This document shows positions 52,187 through 60,949 of a DNA stretch of 64,000 nucleotides, piece after piece. The notes below the pieces were generated by a model that was not told the origin of the DNA, did no database searches, and worked only from the letters and a program-made list of their open reading frames with translations. Numbering within the stretch: the stretch's first letter is position 1; every line of letters starts with the position of its first letter. The stretch comes from an uncultured Desulfuromonas sp. (lineage in GTDB: Bacteria; Desulfobacterota; Desulfuromonadia; Desulfuromonadales; Desulfuromonadaceae): the NCBI RefSeq assembly GCF_963678835.1, contig NZ_OY787469.1, positions 1,984,001 to 2,048,000 of the forward strand. Direction: 5' to 3'. The position numbers were made by a program, and so were the translations under genes.

Positions 52187-55100
52187 ATGAACATTGACAA
52201 TGGGGGAGATATGGTACTCGAATCATTCTGTGTTGGTGTGGCATCAAGCTTAACCGCAAATATTGTCGAAGGGCTCTCTGGTGCGGTTGGTCGCAGGCTT
52301 AGAAAGTGTCTCGGCAGCGAAGAGAAAAACAGGCAACGAAAAGCTCTTGAAGAATGTATGAAAGCCAGCTTGAGGATTGTTCTCCCTTTATGGCAGGAGA
52401 CCGGTCAAGATGAGCTGGGTATCCTTGAGGTCTTTTTCAAAGATAAAGATGTCGGACAACAGTTCAGCCTGTTATTGCAGAATGAAGAGCCGGACCTTGC
52501 ATTGCTTGAAGAGATATTTTGCGAACATGGCGGTGATATTGAGACACTTCAAGGCTTCACGTTTCGCAGAGGAATGGAATTGATCGCTGACTCTTTTGTT
52601 ACGGCCATGCTCCAGCACTCTGAGCTGCAGGAAACGATTAATACGTATCAGCTTGTTTTACAAACGCGCTATCTCCAAGCAGGGTTGCAGGGGCAGGAGC
52701 GGCTAGGGGATCTTGTTCAAGATGTTCTTGATGAACTTCGTCAGCACCCACAAAAGTTGGCGGACACCTTAAGCTGCGACATTGGAAAAGCGTTGCTTGA
52801 AATCAGCGCAGAACAGGATCGGAATGAAACGAATGGACAGCTAGAGCGATATTTGGCAACCCTCATAGCCCGTTGTAATAAACTAGAAGATTTGCCGGTT
52901 ATTGTTGATACGTTGGACGCTGTTCCCATGATACCGCTTTGCGATGTTTTCACAAAAATGCATCTGGCCCACATTGTTCGAGGGAAAAATGAGTCTCTCG
53001 AACAAGCTTTGATAGCGCCTGAAAAAGAGACAAACAAATCCAGAGATGACGTTGTTCCTATAACGGCACTGGAGGCCATGGGAGTTCTCCCCCGCCTTGT
53101 TATACTCGGTGACCCGGGGTTCGGAAAAAGTACCTTGGTGGATCACGCTGCAACCCAATTGGCGCTTGTTCAGTCTGGCCAGCCTTTTGATCGAGAACAG
53201 TTGCCGGGTTGGAACTCAGAGGGCGCAGGATTACCCGTCAGGATTGTGCTACGTGAATTTGCGACTTTTTTGAACGGTGGGGAAAAAGGCTGTGCCGGTG
53301 ATGTATGGGACTATATCAGAGAGCGTTTGCTTAAGGAATGGGGGATGCCGGAAGTTTTTGATGTGATCCGTAATACCCTTTGGCAACAGGGCGGTGTCGT
53401 ATTTTTTGACGGACTTGATGAAGTGAGCGAGTCTGACCAGAAAAAAAGAACGGCAATTGTTTCTGCTATCGAAGCGTTTTCCGAGCCGTTGCACAACGTC
53501 AAAATCGTTGTTACCTGCCGAACCTATGCCTACAGGGAACATAGCCCTTGGCGGCTGGATAAAAAACTATTTCCCGTCTTCAATCTCGCGCCCCTCAATC
53601 CAGATCAAATTTCTGAGTTCGTCGGCAACTATTATCCGATTATCGGGCAGGAAAGATGCTTGCCGTGTCAAGAAATTGAGGCTAAATCCAGCTTTCTGTG
53701 TCAAACAATTTGGAATAATAAACATTTACTGGATTTGGCACAAAGCCCCCTTTTACTGACCCTAATGATCTTTGTAGACGGCACGGAGCCCCTTCCTGAG
53801 GGTAGGGCGGAGCTGTATCAGCGTATTATCAAATTGTTGCTGGCGAAATGGCAGAACCGTCTGCTGGCGAGAACTCGTAAGGAGGTCGATGCGGAGCATG
53901 TCTTGCCGTTGGACGTGTCCTTAAGTTGCCTAGAGAAGAGCTTAGCTGTTGTTGCCCTTGAGGCACATGAGCGTCAAGGGGCAGATAGCAAGGAACGAAC
54001 AGGGAAAAGCGCGGACATTGAGAAGAGGACTTTTTTGGCGACATTGGCTGAATCAATGGCGAAGGAAAGGATCACCGATGCCTGGTATGTCGCAGAAAAG
54101 GCTCTGGAGTATTTCGAACAGCGGGCAGGCATTTTAAGCCAAAAAGAGAACGGAGAGAACTGCATTTTCTCATTCTTTCACAAAAGCTTTCAGGAATATC
54201 TGGCGGCCTGGAGGTTGATAAATGAGGTTGATGGCGGAGTTGACCTGCTTTGTGAGAAAATTACCCAAGATCAGGATTGGTGGCGGGAAGTTCTAAAACT
54301 TGGTGCTGCCATCGGCAAGCCTGAGCATGTGACCAGGATCATAGAGAACTTGTTTCCGAGAACAATCACAACGGAAAATATCGAAGTTGGACTCCTGATT
54401 GCGGAAGTTGTACATGAATCTGCTTATAAAAAAGTAGCGAGTGACACGAAAGCGGATAGATTCGGTAATTATAAAAATGCCTTTGAAGCGGTTAGGAAAG
54501 GATTGTCTTGCGCTATTGAATCGGATTTGACGATTACGCAGCGCGTTGCCGCCGCTAACGCACTTGCCATGCTGGGTGACCCGCGCCCCGGTGTCGGCTG
54601 TGACGGCAAGGGCCTGCCGGATATCCGTTTTTGCTCGGTGCCGCAAGGGCCGTTCCTGATGGGCGATGATGCTGACGGCGACTTCAAACGCCATGAGCAT
54701 ACCATTGAAAAGCCCTACTGGATCGGTCAATATCCCATCACCGTGGAGCAGTTCCGGGCGTTTTGTCAGGCCTCCGGCTATCAGCCGCAAGACAGGAATA
54801 GCCTTGCAGGCATCGCTAACCATCCGGTTGTTTGGGTTTCAATAAGGGATGCGCGCTATTTTTGCGGCTGGTTGCAGGAACAATGGCAAACCAGGCTGCC
54901 CGAGGGCTACGAGGTACGACTGCCGAGCGAGGCGGAATGGGAAAAGGCGGCGCGTGGCGGAAGCCTTGATCAGCCCTATCCGGAACCGTGTGCGATCAAT
55001 GTATTGCAGCCGTTGCGTGCGGCAACAGGTTGTTTTGACCCGCGCCGTTACCCCTGGGGTGATGATGGGCCCCTGGCGGAACATGCCAATTGCCCTGATA

Positions 55101-55489
55101 CCGGTATCCGTGGGACCTCTCCGGTCGGTTGCTTTCCAAAGGGAAAAAGCCCCTGCCAGGCGTTGGATATGGTCGGCAATGTCTGGGAGTGGACTTTGAG
55201 CCTGTACAAAGATGAAATCAACAGCCCGTACCCTTATCCGTATCGGGACTTTGAAGAGGAGAGAGAGCATGTGGAGGCTGCAAAAGATCGCGCCCGGGTT
55301 TTGCGCGGCGGCGGTTTCTTCGATTATGCAGAGTATCTGCGTTGCGTCGCGCGCTTCAGGCGCCTTGCGAACTTCAGGTACACCAACCTTGGGTTTCGTA
55401 TTGTGGTCGCTCCCGGTAAAGATTTTGGACTTTTGGTTTCTGGTGGGGTGGGGGCCGGGGAGGGGTTACCCCTCCCCGGAAACGCGTAA
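52187..55489 (+). CDS. NACHT NTPase fused to FGE-sulfatase (C-type lectin) domain: DGR target protein
   Basis: A protein of about 1100 residues. ATG 52187 follows AGGGG by six bases; ATG 52154 and 52211 are alternatives. The first 290 residues are mostly helical and unrecognised, and might be an effector or oligomerisation part. A NACHT-type STAND ATPase follows: Walker A GDPGFGKST (about 308), Walker B VVFFDGLDEV (about 404), VVTCRTYAYR and a helical extension to about 800. The C-terminus (about 812-1080) is a formylglycine-generating-enzyme/sulfatase-modifying fold (FCSVPQGPFLMGDD, LPSEAEWEKAARGG, DMVGNVWEWTLS, VLRGGGF, LGFRIVVAP), here used as a C-type-lectin-like binding domain. Residues about 1036-1077 are the variable repeat. 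No membrane segment or signal peptide is seen, so it is probably cytoplasmic. Confidence 0.92.
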   Translation: MNIDNGGDMVLESFCVGVASSLTANIVEGLSGAVGRRLRKCLGSEEKNRQRKALEECMKASLRIVLPLWQETGQDELGILEVFFKDKDVGQQFSLLLQNEEPDLALLEEIFCEHGGDIETLQGFTFRRGMELIADSFVTAMLQHSELQETINTYQLVLQTRYLQAGLQGQERLGDLVQDVLDELRQHPQKLADTLSCDIGKALLEISAEQDRNETNGQLERYLATLIARCNKLEDLPVIVDTLDAVPMIPLCDVFTKMHLAHIVRGKNESLEQALIAPEKETNKSRDDVVPITALEAMGVLPRLVILGDPGFGKSTLVDHAATQLALVQSGQPFDREQLPGWNSEGAGLPVRIVLREFATFLNGGEKGCAGDVWDYIRERLLKEWGMPEVFDVIRNTLWQQGGVVFFDGLDEVSESDQKKRTAIVSAIEAFSEPLHNVKIVVTCRTYAYREHSPWRLDKKLFPVFNLAPLNPDQISEFVGNYYPIIGQERCLPCQEIEAKSSFLCQTIWNNKHLLDLAQSPLLLTLMIFVDGTEPLPEGRAELYQRIIKLLLAKWQNRLLARTRKEVDAEHVLPLDVSLSCLEKSLAVVALEAHERQGADSKERTGKSADIEKRTFLATLAESMAKERITDAWYVAEKALEYFEQRAGILSQKENGENCIFSFFHKSFQEYLAAWRLINEVDGGVDLLCEKITQDQDWWREVLKLGAAIGKPEHVTRIIENLFPRTITTENIEVGLLIAEVVHESAYKKVASDTKADRFGNYKNAFEAVRKGLSCAIESDLTITQRVAAANALAMLGDPRPGVGCDGKGLPDIRFCSVPQGPFLMGDDADGDFKRHEHTIEKPYWIGQYPITVEQFRAFCQASGYQPQDRNSLAGIANHPVVWVSIRDARYFCGWLQEQWQTRLPEGYEVRLPSEAEWEKAARGGSLDQPYPEPCAINVLQPLRAATGCFDPRRYPWGDDGPLAEHANCPDTGIRGTSPVGCFPKGKSPCQALDMVGNVWEWTLSLYKDEINSPYPYPYRDFEEEREHVEAAKDRARVLRGGGFFDYAEYLRCVARFRRLANFRYTNLGFRIVVAPGKDFGLLVSGGVGAGEGLPLPGNA
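55292..55417 (+). repeat. DGR variable repeat (VR) in the target gene
   Basis: The 126-bp partner of the template at 51894-52019. Codons that are AAY in the template here read Phe, Asp, Tyr, Phe, Arg, Leu, Phe, Tyr, Thr and Asn. Invariant flanks keep VLRGG and GFRIVVA, the structural core of the FGE fold. The right block gggtttcgtattgtggtcgc is the probable initiation-of-mutagenic-homing region. Confidence 0.95.
55455..55479 (+). promoter_or_regulatory. GC-rich perfect hairpin downstream of VR
   Basis: ccggggagggg, tta, cccctccccgg: a perfect 11-base stem with a three-base loop, 37 bases after VR and inside the last codons of the target gene. In other DGRs a hairpin or cruciform just after VR raises retrohoming efficiency, so this is its likely counterpart. 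Confidence 0.7.
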
Positions 55490-55491
55490 GC

Positions 55492-56625
55492 GTGCCGATG
55501 AACTCTGATGATCTCTACAGCCGTATTTGCCGGTGGGATAATCTGCTGCTTGCCTGGCGTAAGGCTGCAAAAGGCAAACGCGGCACCGCGCCTGTCGCCC
55601 ATTTTGAATATCGTTTGGAAGATAATCTGGTGCAATTGGGCGAAGAGCTGCACAGCCAAACCTACTGCCCCGGCTCCTACCACAGCTTTTATATCCACGA
55701 TCCCAAACGTCGGCTGATCAGCGCTGCTCCTTTTCGCGACCGGGTGGTACACCATGCCTTGTGCCATGTCATTGAGCCCCTCTTTGAACGGCGCTTTGTT
55801 ACCGACAGTTTCGCCAACCGGGTCGGTAAGGGCAACCACCGTGCACTGGATCGCGCCCAGCACTATGCCCGCCAATTCCCCTATGTACTTACGCTGGATC
55901 TGCAACAGTATTTTCCCTCCATTGACCATGCTCTTTTGCGTGCTGTTCTGGCGCGACAGATTAAGGATAAAAACGTTCTGAAACTGATTGACCTCATTCT
56001 CGAAAGCGGGCGCGGCGTATTGGATGGAGAATACACCATGCGCTGGTTTTCCGGCGATGATCTGTTGGCCGTGGAGCGAGCGCGTGGTCTGCCCATCGGT
56101 AACCTGACTTCGCAGTTCTGGGCCAACTGTTACCTGGATCCTTTTGACCATTTCGTCAAACGTGAGCTGCGTTGCCCCGGCTATGTGCGCTACGTGGATG
56201 ATATGCTGCTGTTCAGTAATGATAAAAAAGAGCTGTGGCTGTGGAAAAAAGAGGTCATGACCCGACTGGCGGACCTGCGCCTGACCGTGCATGAGCGCTC
56301 GGCCCAGGTGCGACCGGTGCGCGAAGGAATGCCGTTTCTGGGGTTTGTCGTGTATCCACACAAACGTCGCTTGAAGCGACGCAAAGAGATTGCCTACGCC
56401 CGTAAATTGCGGAAGCTGTTGTCAGAGGTGGAAACTGGCAATGCTTCGCCGGAAACTGTGGTCGCCTCCGTCAATGGCTGGTGCAATCATGTTGTTCACG
56501 GCAATACGGTGGGACTACGTCGGGCTGTCCTCAGAAATATTTTAGCATTCAGCCGGAATCCCGCGATCAACAGGGCGATTGAACATGCGCTGGGACCGAT
56601 GGTGTTAAAGAAAAAAACTCCGTGA
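55492..56625 (+). CDS. DGR reverse transcriptase
   Basis: A 377-residue reverse transcriptase. Motif A LTLDLQQYFPSID holds catalytic Asp about 136. The motif LPIGNLTSQFWANCYLDPFD (IGNLTSQ about 202-208) replaces the QGxxxSP of other retroelement enzymes and is diagnostic for DGR reverse transcriptases. The catalytic YVDD is at 234-237 (YVRYVDDMLLFS), and the thumb includes PFLGFVVYPHKRRLKRR. There is no endonuclease, maturase or RNase H domain. It starts at GTG 55492 (or ATG 55498) two bases after the target stop without a clear ribosome site, suggesting coupling to translation of the target. It copies TR RNA with adenine-specific errors. Confidence 0.95.
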   Translation: MPMNSDDLYSRICRWDNLLLAWRKAAKGKRGTAPVAHFEYRLEDNLVQLGEELHSQTYCPGSYHSFYIHDPKRRLISAAPFRDRVVHHALCHVIEPLFERRFVTDSFANRVGKGNHRALDRAQHYARQFPYVLTLDLQQYFPSIDHALLRAVLARQIKDKNVLKLIDLILESGRGVLDGEYTMRWFSGDDLLAVERARGLPIGNLTSQFWANCYLDPFDHFVKRELRCPGYVRYVDDMLLFSNDKKELWLWKKEVMTRLADLRLTVHERSAQVRPVREGMPFLGFVVYPHKRRLKRRKEIAYARKLRKLLSEVETGNASPETVVASVNGWCNHVVHGNTVGLRRAVLRNILAFSRNPAINRAIEHALGPMVLKKKTP

Positions 56626-56635
56626 AACAGTGATC

Positions 56636-56793
56636 TAGCAGGATGTTGAAAATGGCCCATTCGTGACCTTTTTAATGACGCAAACCGAAAATGCGATTTC
56701 CGTCTTGCTTACAAAATCAAGGGCTTGGAAACCTGCCCTTGATTTTGCTCGCCCGCCCATGGGCTCCACAGGCTGTTTTTTCAACCACCTGCA
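56636..56793. mobile_element. TAGCAGG-family element, copy D
   Basis: Starts tagcaggatgttgaaaa ten bases after the reverse transcriptase stop and ends with ttttttcaaccacctgc. The hairpin is atcaagggc/gcccttgat, a compensated change from ggac/gtcc in other copies. Confidence 0.8.
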
Positions 56794-56796
56794 AAA

Positions 56797-56824
56797 GAAG
56801 GCCGCTTCCGAAGAAGCGGCCTTC
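56797..56824. terminator. Terminator-like palindrome, first of a pair
   Basis: A stem gaaggccgcttc/gaagcggccttc (28 bases in all) identical to the one at 56974-57001 and nearly identical to the acnB terminator stem. It lies after the DGR and copy D; no long T run follows on the plus strand. Confidence 0.55.
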
Positions 56825-56973
56825 AGTTTGATGACAAAGTCCATCCAGGGACTTTGTCATGGCCGTTTCGCAAAAACGCGGTTTTGCTTCACTTACAAAA
56901 ACAAGGAGTTAAACCTCTCCTTGTTTTTGGCTCGCCCGTCCTTGGGCTCGGGGAGCCTGTTTGTCAACAGTCT
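56825..56973. mobile_element. Diverged TAGCAGG-family relative, copy E
   Basis: Shares cttacaaaa-caagga, ctcgcccgtcc-tgggctc and the tttgtcaacag end with the family, but the hairpin is now acaaggag/ctccttgt, changed on both sides. It lies precisely between the two identical 28-base palindromes. Confidence 0.65.
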
Positions 56974-57004
56974 GAAGGCCGCTTCCGAAGAAGCGGCCTT
57001 CTTT
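56974..57004 (+). terminator. Terminator-like palindrome, second of a pair
   Basis: The same 28 bases as 56797-56824, followed by cttttgtg. It lies about 45 bases before the start of the mannosyltransferase-like gene. Confidence 0.55.
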
Positions 57005-57048
57005 TGTGTTATAGTGCCCCGATTTCACAAATAGGAGCTTGGGGAACG

Positions 57049-58185
57049 ATGCACATTGTTTTGATTGAACCTTTTATGACCGGATCACACGCCGCTTGGG
57101 CCAGGCAGTATGCGGCGCATAGCTGCCACGAGGTGACAATCCTTGGTCTGGAGGGGCGCTACTGGAAGTGGCGGATGCATGGCGGGGCCGTGACCCTGGC
57201 ACGAGAGTTTCTCGATCAGGGATTGCGCCCTGATCTGATTCTGGCTACGGATATGCTCGATGTGAGCACCTTTCTTTCGTTGACGCGGGCTGTGACCGCC
57301 ACGCTGCCTTGCGCTCTGTATTGTCATGAAAACCAACTGAGCTATCCCTGGTCTCCTGATGATAGCGATCCCGCTTTGCAACGGGATGCCCATTACTGTT
57401 TCATCAATTTCACTTCGGCGTTGAGCGCGGACCGCGTCTATTTCAATTCTGACTACCATCGTCAGGATTTCCTTGCCGAGTTACCGAAGTTTTTGAAGAC
57501 ATTTCCCGATTGTCGCGAATTGGATACCGTGCCGATGATCGCTGAAAAAAGCCGCACGTTGCCATTGGGGTTGGATCTGAAAAAACTTGATTTGTTGCAA
57601 CCTGAGAGTTGTCAACGACGAGCAGAGAATGGTGTACCTTTGATCCTGTGGAACCATCGCTGGGAATACGATAAAAACCCGGAAGAATTTTTTCAGGCGT
57701 TGTTTGTTCTTGAAGACCGAGGTATTGAATTTGAGTTGGCGGTGCTTGGTGAGTCCTACCGTAAGCAGCCGGCAATTTTTAGCGAGGCGCAACAACGTCT
57801 GGCCTCACACATTGTCCATTGGGGATATACAGATCGCTATGCCGACTACGTTGCATGGTTGTGGCAAGCGGATATTCTGCCGGTCACATCAATCCACGAT
57901 TTTTTTGGCATCAGTGTGGTTGAGGCGTTGTATTGCGGTTGTTTGCCATTATTGCCGCAACGTCTGGCCTATCCTGAGCATGTGTCACCGGTAGAATGCG
58001 CTGATGTGTATTATCGCAACAACGAAGATTTTGCCGACAAATTGGCGGTAATATGCAAAAATTACTCTTTGCGTCCGGCCAGTTCTTTTCGCGCGCACGT
58101 GGCCGGATATGATTGGAGCAAAATGGCTGAGCAGTATGATGAAGAATTCGAAAAACTCCTTTGCTGCGCTGAAATGTCTTGCTGA
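57049..58185 (+). CDS. tRNA-queuosine alpha-mannosyltransferase-like glycosyltransferase (DUF3524)
   Basis: A 378-residue two-lobed GT-B glycosyltransferase. The N-terminus MHIVLIEPFMTGSHAAWA followed by LGLEGRYWKWRMHGGA is characteristic of the DUF3524/QTMAN/GTDC1 family; CHENQLSYPWS and NSDYHRQDF are further marks. The C-terminal lobe has ILWNHRWEYDKNPE and FFGISVVEALYCGCLPLLP, where the acidic EAL residue contacts the sugar nucleotide. Family members add mannose to queuosine at position 34 of tRNA-Asp. ATG 57049 is chosen because it starts the family motif; the frame is open further upstream through repeat sequence. Confidence 0.85.
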   Translation: MHIVLIEPFMTGSHAAWARQYAAHSCHEVTILGLEGRYWKWRMHGGAVTLAREFLDQGLRPDLILATDMLDVSTFLSLTRAVTATLPCALYCHENQLSYPWSPDDSDPALQRDAHYCFINFTSALSADRVYFNSDYHRQDFLAELPKFLKTFPDCRELDTVPMIAEKSRTLPLGLDLKKLDLLQPESCQRRAENGVPLILWNHRWEYDKNPEEFFQALFVLEDRGIEFELAVLGESYRKQPAIFSEAQQRLASHIVHWGYTDRYADYVAWLWQADILPVTSIHDFFGISVVEALYCGCLPLLPQRLAYPEHVSPVECADVYYRNNEDFADKLAVICKNYSLRPASSFRAHVAGYDWSKMAEQYDEEFEKLLCCAEMSC

Positions 58186-58282
58186 TGGCTTGTAGCCATC
58201 ACGACTGACAGCTAAAAAAGACCTGCTCCTTGCTGGCTTATGCTGGAGTCACAACCAAGGAGACAGATCCTGGCAAAAACTA

Positions 58283-58437
58283 TCACTTTTTGTTGGTCTT
58301 GATGTGCACAAAAACTCTATTGAGATCGACCTGGCTGATAGCGGTCGCGATAACGCGGCAAGGCTACGATTGCATCGTTGTTATGCCATCGTTAATTCCA
58401 AAAACGCCAGCCAATACCTGCGCTGCCTGTTTATGTA
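58283..58437 (+). pseudogene. IS110-family transposase N-terminal remnant
   Basis: Reads LFVGLDVHKNSIEIDLADSG, the start of IS110-type DEDD transposases with the first catalytic Asp, then runs into unrelated sequence and a stop. The rest of the 58186-58607 gap shows no gene. Confidence 0.65.
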
Positions 58438-58607
58438 GCCGTTCCATCGTACTGTGGGCTACGTGGCTCCAAAAGTCAGACTGGAGGGCGGTGAGACTGA
58501 TATTCAAAGAACGAGAAGCAAGAAATCGAAAAAGGCGGAAGGAAACTTTAACTCAGCAGGGCTGTTTTTCCAATTCCGACTGAATCAAAATTATGTAGGG
58601 TTGATGT

Positions 58608-60833
58608 ATGAGAAGAATACAACAAGCTTTTTTAATAATTATAAGTGTCATTCTTATCCCGACACCTACATTTGCTTTTGAGTTAGTCCAGCGGCAGGGA
58701 CATATATTTTATTATAAAACGGATGACGGTAAGATCCTCGTGCGCAATTTTCGTTCTAAGCCAGGGCAGTTAATCAAGATCTACGAAGATAAGATAATCA
58801 AGAAGCTTTACTATCAGGCGCCTGATGGACGAATTGCTGTGCGTGAGCCCCGTAAAGTAAAACTTTCTGAGGCACCGAACTATGAGTGGTATTACGGCTG
58901 TGCACCGACTGCAGCTGGAATGTTATTGGGATTCTATGATCGCAATGGTTACGATGAAGCTGGCTACAGCAATCTGATCCCCGGCGGGATTGCAGAGTTG
59001 GAGACGTTTTCGGGCTCTGATTATATTGTACATGACGTGATTGCCAGCCCGGAACATATCGAGGATTACTACGTTGCTTATAATCATTATGGTGATGATC
59101 CTAATCCCGGTGGGCATGAAGATAACTGCCTGGCGGATTTCATGGAAACAAGTAAGGATTCCGCTGAGAACAGTGATGGCAGCAGCAGTTTCTGGTATTG
59201 GCAGTCTGGAGATCTGTTCACCCTCGAAGAAATTCAACTCTACGATCTGGAAGAGAACAGCTCTATTTACGGCATCGCCGAATGGATATGGCGTCAGGGC
59301 TATGACGTTGCAACGTTGTCAAACGGCTACATTGATGGGTATGTAAGCGGTGGCTGTACGTTTGATGACTTTTGCCGAGAGATTGATGCCGGTCGTCCGG
59401 CTTTACTGCATCTGGACGGTCATGTCATGATGGCATACGGTTATGCCTTTCCCGACACTGTCTATGTCAAAGATACCTGGGATGAAGATGGTTATTACGG
59501 TCAGGGCTCGCTACGGTGGGGAAGCAGTTATGTGACCGATTCCGGGCCCATGTCTCATGTGGCTATGACATTTATGACCATGAACGGCGGTGAGACACTC
59601 CAGGCGGAGAAACCTCTTTATTTCCCCCATGTTGATACGACAGGCGGTTGGGAATCGGAAATTTGTTTTATTAACAGTGGTGATGACACCGCTAGCATCC
59701 GCTTACTGGCTCTCGATGATGAAGGTGAGGAGGTTGCCGAGGAACGCGACTATGAATTGTTAGCCAACAGTCGGAATGAGCTTCTCATTAGCTGTGTCTA
59801 TGACGAGGCACCATTGATTCGCCAATGTGTCCTTTACTCGACCTCGACAGATGTGACGGGATATCTCAAGTTTTATAAAGACGGGAAATATCGTGTATCC
59901 ATTCCTGCGGTGGCCACTGGGACTCAACAGGAACTCGTGATTCCGCATATTGCCTCTGATGCGTATTGGTGGACCGGTCTGGCACTGGTGAATACGACTG
60001 AGCTGGACAAAACCCTGACATTGGAGTTTGACAACAGCGAAAGCAAAACCATCTTATTGCCGGCTGGAGGGCATAGGGCATTCACGATTCGCTCGCTGTT
60101 TTCCGATCAGGCCCAGCCGGATAAACAATGGGCTGTTCTTAAACAGGCCGAAGGGGTTGTCGGCCTTCAGCTGTTTGGCGGAGGTAGTCAACTCAGCGGC
60201 AATCTGCTTTTTTCGGACTCCGCACCCACCTTGTACTATCCGCATGTGGCCTGTGATGAAAATTGGTGGACAGGTATTGCCGCTTGCAATTACTCAAAAA
60301 CAGCAACGGATGTGGCGGTACGACCCTATGCGCAAGACGGAACAGCGCTCGCTCCGACCACCATTACGTTACTGCCCGGAGAAAAGTACCTCGGAACAGC
60401 TAAGGCTCTGGATATGCCGGAGCAGACCGCCTGGTTCAGTCTGGCTTCCGATAATGGGCTGACCGGGGTTGAGCTGTTTGGTACCCATAATGGCTGGCAA
60501 CTGGCTGGCTATGGATGTGTCAATATTGCGACCCGTAATGGAATTTTTCCCAAGCTGGAAGACGACGGCTGGACTGGAATTTCTTTTGTCAATACGGCCT
60601 CTACTCCAGCCGAGATAACGCTCTTTGCTTATAACGATTCTGGTGTGTTGCTGGCAAATGAGATCTTGCGGCTTGAAGGACATGAAAAAACAGTCGGAGT
60701 CGCGCAAGATCTTTTTGCCGAGGATATCAGTGGTGCTAGCTATGTGCGTTTTACCAGCGAGCAAGACGTTGTTGGTTTTCAATTAAACGGTTCTTCGGAT
60801 GGGATGATGCTGGATGTGTTGCCGGCATTATAA
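58608..60833 (+). CDS. Secreted C39-like peptidase protein with four tandem beta repeats
   Basis: A 741-residue exported protein with a signal peptide (about 1-23, ending TPTFAF). A papain-like C39_2 domain follows (about 90-320): WYYGCAPTAAGMLLGFYDR holds the likely catalytic Cys, GRPALLHLDGHVMMAYGY the His, and VKDTWDEDG the Asp. Four repeats of about 95-110 residues fill the rest, with recurring LYFPHVDTTGGWESE, LVIPHIASDAYWWTG, LYYPHVACDENWWTG and GIFPKLEDDGWTGI; each goes on to a conserved beta-sandwich-like pattern ending near the next. They are probably surface or matrix modules. No adjacent partner is evident, and the substrate is unknown. Confidence 0.78.
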   Translation: MRRIQQAFLIIISVILIPTPTFAFELVQRQGHIFYYKTDDGKILVRNFRSKPGQLIKIYEDKIIKKLYYQAPDGRIAVREPRKVKLSEAPNYEWYYGCAPTAAGMLLGFYDRNGYDEAGYSNLIPGGIAELETFSGSDYIVHDVIASPEHIEDYYVAYNHYGDDPNPGGHEDNCLADFMETSKDSAENSDGSSSFWYWQSGDLFTLEEIQLYDLEENSSIYGIAEWIWRQGYDVATLSNGYIDGYVSGGCTFDDFCREIDAGRPALLHLDGHVMMAYGYAFPDTVYVKDTWDEDGYYGQGSLRWGSSYVTDSGPMSHVAMTFMTMNGGETLQAEKPLYFPHVDTTGGWESEICFINSGDDTASIRLLALDDEGEEVAEERDYELLANSRNELLISCVYDEAPLIRQCVLYSTSTDVTGYLKFYKDGKYRVSIPAVATGTQQELVIPHIASDAYWWTGLALVNTTELDKTLTLEFDNSESKTILLPAGGHRAFTIRSLFSDQAQPDKQWAVLKQAEGVVGLQLFGGGSQLSGNLLFSDSAPTLYYPHVACDENWWTGIAACNYSKTATDVAVRPYAQDGTALAPTTITLLPGEKYLGTAKALDMPEQTAWFSLASDNGLTGVELFGTHNGWQLAGYGCVNIATRNGIFPKLEDDGWTGISFVNTASTPAEITLFAYNDSGVLLANEILRLEGHEKTVGVAQDLFAEDISGASYVRFTSEQDVVGFQLNGSSDGMMLDVLPAL

Positions 60834-60884
60834 CTGGATGTTTACAAAGTTCTATGCGGCCTTTTAAACGGCAAGCTAAAATGA

Positions 60885-60949
60885 GATGTCCGTCCTTCTG
60901 ACAAAATCAAGCATGTGAAAAATTGACCTTGATTCTGATCTTTCGCCCA
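60885..60949. mobile_element. Degenerate TAGCAGG-family fragment
   Basis: Contains aaaatgagatgtccgtcctt, acaaaatcaag, cttgattctga and cgcccat, matching the family interior with many changes. It runs straight into the full copy F. Confidence 0.55.
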
